DNA from: Sycobia sp. Sy_11 | Lineage: Eukaryota > Arthropoda > Insecta > Hymenoptera > Epichrysomallidae | NCBI GenBank assembly: GCA_018907035.1 | Contig: JACCIC010000121.1 | Location: 412,001 to 476,000 of the forward strand | Length of the DNA stretch: 64,000 nucleotides | Direction: 5' to 3' | Shown here: positions 22,731 to 35,480 of the stretch, piece by piece | Layout: each line of letters opens with the position of its first letter | How positions within the stretch are numbered: the first letter of the stretch is position 1 | Program-made: the position numbers and the translations under genes | Notes under the pieces: generated by a model | Seen by the model: the letters and a program-made list of their open reading frames with translations, nothing else | What the model was told of the DNA's origin: nothing | Databases searched by the model: none

Positions 22731-23600
22731 ATAATATGATTGCCATATTGTTAATGATTCATTATGACTGAAGATAATGTAGGAATAACTAACAAAAAAT
22801 TAAGGTAATATTTAGCAAATGCAATAGGAAATAATTGTAGAATAGATTAATTATACTATAATGAAATTATAACGTAGTTTAACTATAATTTACTTAAGAA
22901 TTATGAAATACTAATAAAATAGTAGCAGCGTATTGTCTAAATTGTCTTAAGCAAATTTTACCTAAATCTCGTTCAAGAAAATGATTTATTCGGAGAAATA
23001 ATTAAATCCTCGCAATTGAATCGTTATGTAACAAAAATCAGTTGTGAATATCTTGAAATCATATGAAACGGTTACATTTAAGAAAATATTCACATGGAAT
23101 ATTACGTGAATTTCTCAAAAATTTATATCAAAGTAATTTATGAACAAAATTTTTGGTAATATAAAACAAATTGAAATAATAACCTGTATAAAACCAATGG
23201 CAATAAAAAAGTTATCGCTGTATTATGTCTCTGAGTAGTATTTACTTATTATTGCATGCCTTATTCTACAAGCAAAAATTAATAACATTATCAACTAGGA
23301 GACGAGAATACTTGAACCGATGAAGCGTTGAGAGAAAGGTACCGTTCAGCTGATGGGTTGCTCGTCTGATTAGTCGGAAAAAAATTAAGTTCCCAAGGAT
23401 GTATGGAACAATTCATTACTGTCTCACGCAAGTTCTATCCATAAGATAAGGAAAAGTAGTGGAAGGAATCTGAACTCTTCGAGACAATGCATTTCGTACT
23501 TTTTTCAGCACAATGCTTTTCGTCTTAAAAGAAGCAAACTTTAAGCAAGACGTAGATCCTGTTGAACAGTAGTCTCAAAGAGCTGATGCTGGATAGTTTG
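22731..23600. other. AT-rich spacer, nothing recognised
   Basis: No supported feature. Confidence 0.6.
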
Positions 23601-23759
23601 GAAAAGTCATCTAAGCGCTGCTTTTATTACAGGTTTATGTTGAATCATGAAAAGCTTGATAATGTCGAATAAATCCTTGTAAATAGGATGGCGCAGTCAG
23701 AATATAAAGTCTCTGGGCTGTAACCATGCTGTCGATGAGCCATATTCTCGTCATTTGGG

Positions 23760-24795
23760 AGAGGTTTGAATTTTCTGCTTTAATCTGAAGAAATCTGCAA
23801 ATGAGGGTCATCGAATACTTTCAAATACCTATGGTGAGGTCGCTATTAGTGAAAAAACGTTCCGAGAGCGCTTTCCATACTTTAAAAACGGCGAGTTTCA
23901 TGTCGAAGACCAGCATGGCCGTGGAAGAGAGAAGGTTTTCTTAGATGCAAAATTAGAGACATTACTTGATCAAGACTTATGTCTAACGCAACAAGAATTA
24001 CCAGGATAATTTGGAGTGACGCAACAAGCCATTTCAAAATGCCTGAAAGTTACGGGAATGATTTAGAAACGAAATTGGGTGCCGGACGAGTTGAAGCCGA
24101 GAGATGTTGAATTTCGGCGTTTGTTTGCTTGTAAACAACTACTTGCAAGGCAAAGACGGAAGAGATTTTTGCATCGCATTGTGACTGGGGACGAAAGATG
24201 GATCCATTACGAGAATCCCGGCCATGATTCAACGTCGTTGGCCAAACCGAATATTCACGGTTCCAAGATCATGCTGAGTATTTGGTAGGACCAGCTCAGC
24301 GTAGTGTATTATGAGTTATTAAAACCGACTGAAACAATCACAGGCGATCGTTATCGAACGCAATTAATGCTTTTGTGCTGAGAACTGAAAGACAAACGGC
24401 CGCAATACAACTATAGACATAAAAAAGTGATTTTACAGTATGATATACTTGGAATAGTTGAAATGAGAAGTCCTACCCCACTCGCCGTATTCTTCAGACG
24501 TTGCTTCCTCCGACTATCACATGTTTCGATCAATCGCACACGGCCTGGCTGACGAACACTTTCGGTCTTATGAAGAAGTAAAAAACTGAATCGATTCGTG
24601 GATCGCTTCAAAAGATGACCAGTTTTTTCAACGCGGTATTCATATGGTGCCCGAAAAATGGGAAAAAATAGTGATTAGCGATAGATAATACTTTGAGTTA
24701 TAAATATATCACTGATTTTTTTCAATAAGGTCTCAAAATTCGGAAAAACAACGCCGGAAGCAAAGTTCTATACCTAATACTTTTTCAGTACCATA
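23760..24795 (+). mobile_element. Decayed full-length-type mariner
   Basis: Coding sequence for most of a mariner transposase is followed by CCTAATACTTTTTCAGTACC at about 24773-24792, a plausible 3' terminal repeat. I could not find its inverted partner upstream, so the 5' end is uncertain. Confidence 0.7.
23790..24690 (+). pseudogene. Mariner transposase pseudogene
   Basis: Blocks in order: SANEGHR, GEVAISEKTFRERFPYFKNG, LDAKLETLLDQDLCLTQQEL, FGVTQQAISKCLKVTGMI (helix-turn-helix), VPDELKPRDVEFRRLFACKQ, FLHRIVTGDERWIHYENP with the first catalytic Asp (GDE), AKPNIHGSKIMLSIW then a TAG where the family has Trp, QLSVVYYELLKPTETITGDR, then after a frameshift YSSDVASSDYHMFRSIAHG with the third site. 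The second-Asp block (HDNARPH) is lost. At least three stops and a frameshift. Confidence 0.8.
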
Positions 24796-24800
24796 CATAA

Positions 24801-25320
24801 ATAGAAGGTATTGTTTCTCATAAATTCAAATCCATTTTTATTACTTTCTTTTTGGTTTAGTAAAGTTGATACAGAATTAATTTTTCTAATTCTTTTTACG
24901 TTTCTCAGGCAGAGATTGTGTTGACTATCTGGTCTGAATGTTGAGTAAACATATATAACATGTTTCTATTCCGTACTTCAAACGTCTTATAAAAATAGTT
25001 GTTTTATAATTGTTCCTTGCCTGGCAAACATCAAATTTTTTAATAATAATCTTTTTAGGAGATAATAAATAGAAACAAAATTCTGTTTCTAAAATAATAA
25101 CCTTGAATAAAGATTCTGATGATTCTTATATAATCTCTAAATTATTTTATTTTAGAATGACCGATGCGTATCTCTAATATTCACATACATTGAGAATTTC
25201 AACGTAATTCATATAACAATGAATTTTTAAATTTAACTTTTTCGATAAACAAACGTTAAATCTAAAATCAGATAATTTTTTCTTTCAATTCTTAACTTTG
25301 ACGTTCGCTATATGCGCTTC
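24801..25320. other. AT-rich spacer
   Basis: Nothing recognised. Confidence 0.6.
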
Positions 25321-25987
25321 GGAACAATTCATAAAAGTACTTGAACATTCATAACTTTTGCGTCCCCGATGATTTGAAAACCCCCCAGATTTTAATCCCG
25401 CGAGCAGACGTTATTTGTACTACGGTCTTTGCATGCGCGAGGTGCAACCAACCCATCGGGAAAAAGACTGTTTGAACTTATTATTTCATTTCAAGTCAAA
25501 GATGAAACAGCATATTAGCTGAAATACGACGTCTCTATGTGCCGCGAGGTTTCCTGTGATATTTGCCAATGATGTCCCCGGCCGTGAGGCGCATCGGTTA
25601 GCCCACGACCCTCTGGCATTGAATTTGGAATTCTGTCCGTACGTGGATTGGAAAATTCGCACTGGCTGCTTTTTTTCATTTTTGTTTTTATTTTTCTTTT
25701 TATTAGAATAAACGACAACCAAAACAAAGAAAAACGACGAGAGCGAAAACATCAGAGAAATGAACCAAATACTAATATAGGCATATACATCGCATTTAGA
25801 GTTGCGCATAGATATATATAGAAAAAAAGAGCAGCGGCTTAAATTTGAAATTCAGCCAGCGGCGTATTGATTCAAATCGGCTGTTTGTTCTGGAATCCCT
25901 CGTCTTATCAGTTCGATTGTCGCCCTAGAATTGTGCACTGCCCGCACATCCCGTTCTGTTGATCTCCGTTAGCTCCCTCGCTCGCTC

Positions 25988-26056
<69 letters not shown>

Positions 26057-26060
26057 GACA
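25321..26060. promoter_or_regulatory. GC-richer island ending in (TA)n
   Basis: CpG-containing stretch with short minus-strand frames (for example through RGLTDAPHGRGHHWQI) that I cannot link to a family. It ends with (TA)n at 25989-26056. Possible regulatory DNA or an unrecognised exon. Confidence 0.2.
25989..26056. repeat. (TA)n microsatellite
   Basis: TA run with a single TG interruption near 26041. Confidence 0.95.
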
Positions 26061-27480
26061 CATACATAAATATATACTCCCTATACTTAGCCTACCCGTT
26101 TACTCTCATTAATCCAATGCCAGGTTTGTTAATATAGCATATAAATATTAGCAAATTTACTGGATTGAAAACGACTGTTAGTGGTATATATATCATAACA
26201 TAACTGATTAATATAATACGAATCGTATATATTGGTTCTTTATATCAGTGGATATTAGAGCTATAAAATGTTATTAAAAGTTTTTGTATTCTTATCTTAG
26301 TATTTTAATTATTATTTACATGGAATTTTACCAACCTTAGTTCGATATTATAAGATGGAATAAAAAACGAAGAAATATATTCAATTCTATTCATATTATT
26401 TATATATAATTAAATATTTCTGATACTTGTAACCAAATGATCACATTTAAATTCGAATGTGTAAAATATTTTTGAAGAAGATATGTTCGAATTTTAGACA
26501 ACATAGTATTCGTCTTATTAGTTTTAAATTTACCCTTAACGTAAATTTTGTTAAAAATGAACAGTTATTCAATTTCGAAAAAAATTTCTGACAGAAACGC
26601 CTTGTAATTGGCTTTGGTATAAATAAATTTAGAAATGGAGGAATTACAGTTTAATTAATGTTTACTAGAGTAATCCTTCGAACTGATTGTTACAAGCTAA
26701 TCCGTATTCAGTCATTTCGAAAACCCCAATTAAAAATATTCAAGAAGATTGAAGATCATATATAATTTTCAATGCTTCAGCTGCTATGTTACGTTAGTTA
26801 TTTTCGAATTTTGATAATCTGGTACAGAAATTTTTAAGGAAGAATATAAAATCGAGATCATTTACTTGATTTTACTTTATTTTTTACTATTAGTAAATCC
26901 ACTTAAGGCAACACAAATTCGAATTTTTTTCTGTGTAAAATAATTAAAACCATAAAATGTATGATATATAGTTTATGTAACTCTCAGAAATATAACAACT
27001 CAATTTTATAAAAGAAATACAGTTTAAATAAGTAGCTTTAGAGATTTTACGTATAGATGCAAAAGTTATTGATTTCTTTTATAAATCTCATAATACTGAT
27101 ATGAATAAAATTTAATGTTTTTAATATTTTTTAATCAATTTAATTCCTATTTTTTTTCTGACATACATGTTGAAAATGCAGGGAACAATCTGTTAGTGCA
27201 ATAACAAAATTTATACAAAAGTATAAAAATGAATCTAAATGAGGTAATATATCAAATTTATTACTTTTTAGAGAATTCAATGGCATTCATTAATGTATTA
27301 CAAGACATTAAAAAATTATTTAAAAAATTGATCATTTTTAATGCAATAAGTAAAAAAAATACCAACTTTATGTAATTAAATTGTTGTCCTTTTAATATCT
27401 AACTAGTCTGCACAGTCACATTTATAGTAGAATACTCTGCCAATGAATGACAACCGAATATAAAAATAAAGACTCTATTA
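26061..27480. other. AT-rich spacer, nothing recognised
   Basis: No frame above about 60 codons and no repeat structure noticed. Confidence 0.6.
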
Positions 27481-28044
27481 TTTGCACAATCTCTTATAGC
27501 CCGATGCGCCAGGTACTTGAAAGTAATCTCTCAGGAAATTATAAAAACCGCAGTCGCGTGACTGATTCTTAACTCTCGGGGCTCGCCCGCCGGAGTCTCC
27601 TGCCTAGTAATGTTTGCACCGATTACAAAACTCTTTTTTCAGCCAAAGGGACACGCGCCGGTAGTTGGTGGTCGGTCTCTCTTTTTCATTCTTTCTTTTT
27701 CTTTGGTACATATATGCAAATATATAGACATAGGGAGCGTAACGCTTGCGTATTATATATATGAGATTGGGCTGCAAAGCAAACGGATTCACTAAGCAAG
27801 TTACGCGCACGCGAGAGCACGAGACAGGCAAACATTGACTTGCTCAATCATTTCGATCCCTGCGCCAACCCTCCACAACCGAAACCACTCCCCCTTTCTT
27901 CCCACCGATCCAACTGGCCTGCAACCTAGCTCACTACTGCGTTGCACACTAACACAATAAGAGGCCTGCAGAACACGGATGGAAACGAAGAGTTAGTTAG
28001 AGAAATACATACATATATGTGTACGTGGAGGGAAAGGGGGGGGG

Positions 28045-28075
<31 letters not shown>

Positions 28076-28420
28076 GCGAGCGAGCGAGCGGTCACCATCT
28101 GTCTCTGCTGGTCGCGCAGAGGGGTGGAAATTGAAACGAAAACAGCTCGACGACCCCAACGATGCCAAGTAGGCGAAAGGGGTGTCAATGAGGGTTATTA
28201 GAGGACGATATATGTTTTCTTTTTATTACTCTCTTGATCTTGTTTCCGTTCCGATACGGGTCGAGGATGGAAGAGAGTGGCATCCACACCAGATATTTCG
28301 CGTTGTTTTAACTTCGTGGAAGGAGAGGATACGAGGAAAGCCAGATCTGGAAAGAGATCGAGAGCGAGGGTACGGGTATGAACGGGAGGAGGGTTGAAGA
28401 GCTTGCCGACGGTATTGTTC
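27481..28420. promoter_or_regulatory. GC-rich island with GA tract
   Basis: CpG-containing island with a G-run then (GA)n at 28045-28066. Overlapping short frames on both strands (for example 27942-28172 and 28198-28461) are not recognised and partly repeat-derived. Confidence 0.25.
28045..28066. repeat. (GA)n microsatellite
   Basis: Eleven GA units after a poly-G stretch. Confidence 0.9.
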
Positions 28421-31288
28421 ATATGCATTTTAAATTTTCGTAGAAAAAAGTTATGTGCCATCGACTGTAACAGTTGGTTCTATACGGTGACAATGGTTTG
28501 CTATACAGAAGTAATCAATCCGACCGGTGTAGCAGGTCTTGTAATACATTCATTGTACTTCGGATATGATGTAGTAAAGATTACGCATTGCGCATATATA
28601 TTTCAACGCAAGTATTCCTAAGTACCATAGTAATTATCTGAAGTCACAAAGTTGGCCAAGTGTCACATTCTGGTTCTATTTTCTATTATAAAGAATCGGA
28701 GTCGTACTATAAGTGAGCATTATAACTAAATCATTTGATATTATGTAGGACCACGCATTTGAAGTCTATGTGTAGTTATATGAAGGATTGAAATAATTTG
28801 AAATCACCGTCATTCTTACATTTCCAATCATAAGATTTTTTTAAGTCATGTCGATTACTGTATTCTATCGCTAATAATTTTTTATATTACATTTTTCACG
28901 GCCAATTTTTTACATGTTCATATATAAAGACACTTGTTTGATAATTCGACAGTTGCTATTTTCAGGTTTTACTGAATGTTTGAAGAGCAATATCGTACTC
29001 TGACAATCGATTATCACAGAATTTTACATATGTACACTTAAAAGGTTGTGAGCCCAAACATTTCATGATTGAACGGCGTAATAAAGTTTCCGTTTCATCG
29101 ACAAAAGTGATTTTGCACGAGATTAATTCGACCAAATGGGAAAATATGTTGGCGAATAATGTATGGCTTTATTAATATAACGAATAATACAACAGGTGAA
29201 GATTTATCAGCGAAGCCAAGCCGGCTGCATAACCTTGCGAATTTTGAAATCATCCCGTCGGCTCCGTGCGGACCTCTCATTCGAATTTCCAATGGAATAT
29301 TGGAATACCGACTAGTTATAGTTTCCATCATCGTAAATCGTCTTTATCGGTTGGTTCACTCGCTCGGCCGAACACATCCTCCTGAATTTTTCTCTTTGAC
29401 AATGTGAATAGCACCGGAAGCCCCACATATAATTCTTTCTCATCTCACGCGAGGGCTTCCCGCATGCTTCGCGTGCGCCTCTCGTGCGTGTCAAACAAAA
29501 AAAAGAGAGGGCGAGCTGCAAGCTCGGCTGCCTAATACCTTATTATTAAAAAAAAATAGCGGGAGCAGGGTTGATTAAACTCCCCCGATCGAATGCTGAT
29601 TTTCTATCAACTCCGCTCCAACTTCGCTTCGGTGCATCGATTAATAAAGAGAACCGAAAGCATTCATATTTTTTTATCCCTTATCATGTTTCCACTAGAC
29701 TGTTCGTATTCGATAAATATTTAGCCCTCCTGTTCTTTCCTGCTTTATTGGAACTTTTTTTTAATAAGCGTACCTTTTGGTTTTTTGAACACAGATAAAG
29801 AATCGCGTACTATTTGTTATTGTTCCATGTCAATGAAGTCTCACTAATTGCTAGTATCCGTTAGCTCATACGATGTCTTATGTAATACAAATTGTGCTAA
29901 TTCTATTCTAGAAATATAGAGGTAATTTGGAATTTGGTAACACTATCTCTAAAAAAGTTGCTAAACTAATATCTAAACCAAGATACTTGGGCCTAGGTTT
30001 AACTTGAAGTTGATTGAAATTTTGTTTATTATATTATGCGCGTTTTTTAAAGCATTTTGATGGATTTTTTCATCGCGCAACAGTTTTTGGCAAAAAAGGT
30101 AACTCGTTATAGCCGTATTCGTGATAAAAACTGCGAACAATTCTTGTAGTTTTTTTATTGTCCCAGATGAAGTGTCAGCAGAATTGACATTACAGTGTCA
30201 AACAAATGGTCAGGAAAGCTGTAACCGTAATGCTTAGCCAATTAACTTCGGAGGATTACAAAGAATGTTTTCAATCATGTGATCCATATTGGAATTGTTG
30301 TGTTAAGTTAGAGGGAAAAATTTGTGAACGTTTAGATGCTATCTAAATTTGAGACAGTGAAAAGTAGTGAATACTCCCTAATTAACGATGATCTATCACT
30401 GTCAATTCATAGCCCTCGAAATAATTAATTTTTAGGTAATTTGTGAACATTACTTTCACTGTTCAAGTATAGAGAATTCTAAGTGATAACTTAGTGTGTT
30501 TGAGTTTTATTGACAAATTTACAGAAATTGATTGGATGTCAAATTCTCAATCATTTGAATAAGTTCCATATTAATTTTCATTTGAAGCATTTTTGAAATA
30601 CTCAATAATGTTCTATACACCGTGATTCTTATAGGCTGTTCCTGGATTTTACCGTTGCATTATTATTATAATTTACGTCAGTTTTTACTTTGATATTCAC
30701 AAATACGACGCAAAGAAAATATAAGTATACTAAATTTCAATACATTTGAAGTTAAGAGTTTTTTAAAACAGAGCATTTAAAACTTTCACAGATATATTCA
30801 TATAATAAATCATGTTTTGATCATTCTAAAGCTAAAATGTATACAATATGAAAAGAAAATATGTATTTTAATAAGTTCCATATTATCTGTTAGTTAAAGA
30901 TTTTTTAAATACTAAAACTAGTTCGATATACCATGATTGTTAAAGCTGTATCATGTATTTCACCATAAAAATAATATGTAAGCTTCATTTAATTATGATT
31001 TTAGTAATGAGCAACATATATAAACCAATAAAAAACCCTAACTTCAGCTAAACAAAATATCAACAAAATGAGAGATAACAAAATAATTTTTTTATGAAAC
31101 AGATACAATTTTAGACACTTTTTAGTTATTCCGTTGTAATTTTTATATAATTCGTTACAAAAATTTGCAATGATATTTTGTTCAATTATAAACAGTGATT
31201 ATAGACCAAAAATTTTATGAGTCTACTCACAAAATTAAAATTGTTAATTTTTTAATTTAAGCACGTAAGGTTTCTATAGATATTTTCG
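28421..31288. other. Spacer with a mild GC pocket at 29100-29640
   Basis: Frames at 29095-29331 (minus) and 29159-29407 (plus) cover the same DNA. Neither shows a recognisable domain. From about 29800 to 31288 the sequence is AT-rich and featureless to me. Confidence 0.5.
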
Positions 31289-31292
31289 TTAA

Positions 31293-31493
31293 CCCTTAGA
31301 GTACTGAGATTATAGATATTTTCAACACATAATGTTTGTATGAAAAAGTGATCATAGGTTCTCAATTTAAACCCAAACTGAGAAATGTTTGCGAGTCGGA
31401 GCACGACGCATATGTGCGTCATACCGGTGCGGACGGTATGCCCATGTTAAATTTTTCATAATTGAAAAAAAACTATTCTATACACATGGAAAA

Positions 31494-31550
<57 letters not shown>

Positions 31551-31808
31551 AGGTCGAAATTGAAAAATTCGAACTTTTTAATGAACAAAATATGATAAAT
31601 TCTTATTTAGTTTATTTTAAATGTTGATAAAATAACCATATATTTATGTATAATAACAATAATTAATTATTTATAATAATTATTATTATTTATTGCTAAT
31701 TATTATTAACACCTATCCATAATTCCTAATCATTATTCGGTACTATATAGGTGTTTTATAGTGGTTTATTTTCTGAATCATATATGCGTCATACCGGTAC
31801 TCTAAAGG
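31293..31808. mobile_element. piggyBac-like MITE with TTAA duplication
   Basis: TTAA lies on both sides (31289-31292 and 31809-31812). The left end CCCTTAGAGTACTGAG is inverted at the right as CCTTTAGAGTACCGGTATGA. The internal sequence near the left end repeats ATGTGCGTCATACCGGTGCG, related to the right-end TGCGTCATACCGGTAC. TTAA duplication and CCCTT-type ends are the piggyBac signature. At 516 bp it has no transposase. It contains a (TA)n tract (31495-31549). Confidence 0.75.
31495..31549. repeat. (TA)n microsatellite inside the MITE
   Basis: About 27 TA units. Confidence 0.97.
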
Positions 31809-31812
31809 TTAA

Positions 31813-33328
31813 TATATATTCGTTAATACATTCGTCATTTTAGTATTCGTCTGCAATCAATTGATCTCTCGTATCTTCAGAAGCAGTGTTCCGCTTATAC
31901 ACTTGAGTACACGCGAGAGACACTATAGTAATTAAAATATAGATTACTATTGAAAGCGAAGGTGGGAGATTAGAATATATCTGTGAGCGGACAAAAGACA
32001 AGTATATTTCAATCGGACCGAACGATATTGCCCTATACATATGTTTACGCTTATAATAATAACCGCGAAGCATTGACAAAGGACTAGAAAATGGCAAAGA
32101 AAGCCGAAAATCGATTCAAAGGATGGAAGAACCTAGGCGTATAAAGGACGGGCAGAGGGACGGGCTGTTTAGCCGATGCTTAGTGGACTCTCGTACATTC
32201 TAAGCTCCACATTGTACGCACTGGCCGGTCGCGTGGCGGATTCACGTGTCCTACAGGATGTCACGGTTTTGTAGCGCTTACGATCTGCCTTTTCTACGCT
32301 TTGTTCTGCGGTAAAAGAATGGGCGTTTCCTTTTCCGCTGGGCCGACGCGCCGGCGCGTGCCCTATCTATAAATGTATTCTGCAGCCCATTGGGGGGGGG
32401 GGCGGTGCGAGCTAGTATAAGTGCAACATGAGATATAAATGTTTTCGATTTTGGTACAAACGAAATGTAATAATTGGCCTTTATCGCGAGAAGTGTACTC
32501 ATTTACGGTTTCATTAGCGCATTCGCCAGAAGCGAATCTTCGTGTATAGTTTTTCATTTACATGATTCACCTGCTCCCCAGCTTGTTCACACGAACTTTA
32601 GTAATAATTACTTTTTATGCATCTTTAATAATAGCCTATGAAAGCTTATTCGATTGAATAAAGAAAAAGAACAAAGGTGAAGACAACATTTTAACCTAAT
32701 GATTAAGTTCACTTGATTTAACTTGCCAGTAAAAAGATAAGTACACATGATTTGTTTGGAAGTCAATTATAAACTTGACTATGAGAATATGGAAAATCTA
32801 CTCTGAAATTTTAAGTGAATCTTTTTACTTTTTTATATGTACGGACTCTCAGTTCGTTCTAGCATCAATCGATAGGTGTTGACTTGCATTTTTCCTTTCT
32901 ATAATATAATAGCCATATTTTTAAAGCTTATTTTCAATTATTTGAAAAGTTCAACTTTTTTACATAAAATAAGTATAAAATTTTCTGAGTATATTAACAC
33001 TTATTTAATAAGTTTTTTTATCTTTTTTTACTTATGCGAAAGAATCTGAACTATATTTAACTGAGCGAAAATGTACTTTTAATAAGTGCGGATATTCGTT
33101 TACTCGATTTTAGAGAACAAAGGATGATGAAAAACATCGACGAAATTCCGCCGTTCGAATATAATACGAACTTTGCACAATCGAGAGCGAGTAAAACGCA
33201 ACGACCACATTGCTATTACATAATGGAGCATTAGGAGATATATGGCTTATATATTAGTAGCTTCTATGGACAATTCAGCGTCCGAAATGTCTGGATACAA
33301 TACGTGCGATACACTATAAATTCTGCGC

Positions 33329-33332
<4 letters not shown>
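31813..33332. other. Spacer with GC island at 32100-32560
   Basis: The island has TATAAAGG at 32139-32146, but no convincing initiator or open frame follows. A G-run lies at 32392-32402. Frames on the minus strand (32278-32557) are not recognised. The rest is AT-rich. Confidence 0.4.

Positions 33333-33386
<54 letters not shown>
33333..33386. repeat. (TA)n microsatellite
   Basis: About 27 TA units just outside the Penelope-like fragment. Confidence 0.97.
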
Positions 33387-33389
<3 letters not shown>

Positions 33390-33489
33390 ATATATGAATA
33401 AATATTTTTATCAGGCTTACAGTCTTTATACTAGAATATATTATACTAGTATAATAACGGTCAGACTGTCCTTGTTTCTGATCATGTAA

Positions 33490-33696
33490 GATCATAGATT
33501 TACGAACATAAAACATAGTTTAGACTTGTTACATTCTTTCGATTTTGAAAATGTAAATATTTTAGAACAAGGTATTAAATGTAAATCTAAAAGAGAAACT
33601 CTTGAAAGTATTCATATTTTGAAAAGTCACAATAATCTACATTTCATGTTGGATTCAAGTAAATTGGACAGTACTTATTATTCTTTATTATTATAA
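33490..33696 (+). pseudogene. Penelope-like protein C-terminal fragment
   Basis: The frame after a stop at 33487-33489 reads FTNIKHSLDLLHSFDFENVN, then ILEQGIKCKSKRETLESIHI, and ends LDSTYYSLLL with TAA at 33694-33696. The H...FDFENVxIL...KR...E..HI pattern is that of the region following the GIY-YIG endonuclease in Penelope-like elements. About 68 codons of an original protein of several hundred. Family identification from remembered pattern. Confidence 0.65.
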
Positions 33697-33814
33697 AAAT
33701 TATGTTTTACATTACAGAGAGACGTGTGGGGGTTCTATAAATATTATGTAAATAAATGTAAAGTGGGGTTAAAGTATATATACTAGTATGCTGGATTTTA
33801 ATTTTAATTTAGTC

Positions 33815-33858
33815 CTTGAAGATGAACCGTACCGGTTCGAAACGTTGAGCATCAAAGT
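33815..33858 (+). ncRNA. Hammerhead-like hairpin in Penelope tail
   Basis: GATGAACCGTACCGGTTCGA then AACG: a 6-bp stem GAACCG/CGGTTC (33824-33829, 33833-33838) sits between GATGA and GAAAC, the order of the hammerhead core. The two core bases before GATGA are AA instead of the required CU, so a working ribozyme is doubtful. Confidence 0.35.
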
Positions 33859-34364
33859 AAAATTTTAATTTTAGGTAGTGGGGCAGCCAAGTTGTCCTTT
33901 ACTAACATAAAATTTAGCTTAATTTTATTATTCTTTTATTTTCAATGTAATTTAATTTTATTTTGAGTAGTAATTTATATTTCATATTCTTCGGGGGTGA
34001 TCATAAACAAGGACAGGCTGGCCGTCATTATTTTAGTATAATATATTATAGTATAAAAACTGAAAAAACCATAAAAATATGTATTAATTTAATTCAAAAC
34101 AGTTCACATATGTACAATTTTTAATTTTTAATGCCTACATACATACATAAATACAGACATACATACAAACATATAGCTATACGTCTGGTAAACTCCGTAG
34201 CGTTTGGTTTCTGATCCGCACGCTACCAACGTATGTTTTTCACCCCTGCTTTCTATCAGATTATGTTTATACACTGTCTGTCTGCTGTTTCTGTGTTTTG
34301 TTACATGGATTTGGCGGACCGACAGCAGGTATTGTCGAGTCTAGGCGATTTTTCTTAGACACGC

Positions 34365-34406
34365 ACGCACGCGCGCGCGCGCGCGCACACACACACACAC
34401 ACACAG
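34365..34406. repeat. (CG)n-(CA)n microsatellite
   Basis: Alternating purine-pyrimidine GC run passing into CA repeats, followed 50 bp later by (TA)n. Confidence 0.95.
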
Positions 34407-34447
34407 AGGCTGTTCGAATAAAACTGCAAAGCGTCAATGAAGCTGGT

Positions 34448-34451
<4 letters not shown>

Positions 34452-34513
<62 letters not shown>
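34452..34513. repeat. (TA)n microsatellite
   Basis: About 31 TA units. Confidence 0.97.
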
Positions 34514-34517
<4 letters not shown>

Positions 34518-34682
34518 GTATGAAAAGAAAGAGAGAATGAGGGAGGTAAAGGTCTTTTGTTATACGGTAACTATACGTTGCTGGCTTTATGTATCTATTA
34601 AGCCGGGCCAAAAGCTGTTATACCGAGAGTAAGAATCTAGGACGTTGCCTTTTGCCCATTGTGCAACGTGCACAAATGTAAA

Positions 34683-34685
<3 letters not shown>

Positions 34686-34719
<34 letters not shown>
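34686..34719. repeat. (TA)n microsatellite
   Basis: About 17 TA units. Confidence 0.97.
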
Positions 34720-34721
<2 letters not shown>

Positions 34722-34817
34722 ACTTTTACTCGCTATGTTTCCAAAGGGCTGCAAAGATGGTTACTCGGCCAGATTGGTTAATGTGCCGATTATTTCTGTT
34801 CTTACATTCAGCATTAA

Positions 34818-35007
34818 GAAGGACTAGTAACTTGGTGATCGGAGTTCAAACCCTGGTCTCGGCCGCAATTGACACAAACACCGCTGTAATAATTTACATG
34901 TGCTTAGTTTATAAACACATCGTAGACCTCCGTCGTTGATTAGCACCAATATTTGGGAGCATAAATAGAGTGACGTTAAATAACAAAAAAAAAAAAAAAA
35001 AAAAAAA
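34818..35007 (+). mobile_element. tRNA-derived SINE (copy 2) with 15-bp TSD
   Basis: Starts GAAGGACTAGTAACTTGGTG, keeps the B box (GGAGTTCAAACCC), the shared body and a pure A tail of about 22. Flanked by the perfect direct repeat TACATTCAGCATTAA (34803-34817 and 35008-35022), the mark of target-primed insertion. 5' truncated relative to copy 3, lacking the A-box part of the tRNA head. Confidence 0.9.
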
Positions 35008-35353
35008 TACATTCAGCATTAACTAACAACATTTATATATCTTGGCTAATTGCTTGGTGTAACGAGATAATTCGCTGGAATGGTGGTTCTAAGCATCAGT
35101 GCTGCAGTGAAAAAAAAGTTCGTAGAAATTCTCGAAACGCTCATAATACGGTGATAATATTAAAATAAGAATTGTCCAACACCTTCGAAATATCAGAATT
35201 TTAATGTAATTATTAAGCCGAAAAAGCGTGTACAAGTGTGTGCTTGTTCAAGTTTACAATTTCGATGCATTAGGGCCGCGAATGTTTATTCCGGCGTCTA
35301 GAATTACGCATTATAACTGCTGACTCACCGCCGCCACGGCGGCTTTTCCGGGG

Positions 35354-35359
35354 TATAAA
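35354..35359 (+). promoter_or_regulatory. TATA box
   Basis: TATAAA in a GC-rich island. An initiator-like GCATTG has its A at 35386, 32 bp downstream, and a stronger TCAGTC lies at 35412. Either could be the start site. Confidence 0.4.
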
Positions 35360-35480
35360 GGCCTCTATGTCGCGTCATAAATGGCATTGGTCGATGGGAT
35401 CGCCACTGAGATCAGTCGAGCTTCAGGCGCGTATAGAATCGAAATTCGTTGGGAAACAATGAGTGCATTTTCCATACTGA

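Larger units (their letters stand above)
33395..34085 (+). mobile_element. Penelope-like element, 3' fragment between inverted arms
   Basis: Left arm 33395-33482 (CTTTATACTAGAATATATTA, GGTCAGACTGTCCTTGTTTC) is inverted at 33990-34085. Between them lie the C-terminal end of a Penelope-type protein (33490-33696), a noncoding tail and a hammerhead-like hairpin (33815-33858). The whole reverse transcriptase and most of the endonuclease are absent. A second copy of the tail occurs at 16530-16775 on the other strand. Confidence 0.65.

Noticed and set aside
32139..32146. TATAAAGG as a promoter in the 32.1-32.6 kb island
   Set aside because: No initiator at the right distance and only a nine-codon frame follows.
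34747..34802. Possible additional tRNA-like head before SINE copy 2
   Set aside because: It lies outside the 15-bp target duplication, so it is flanking sequence.
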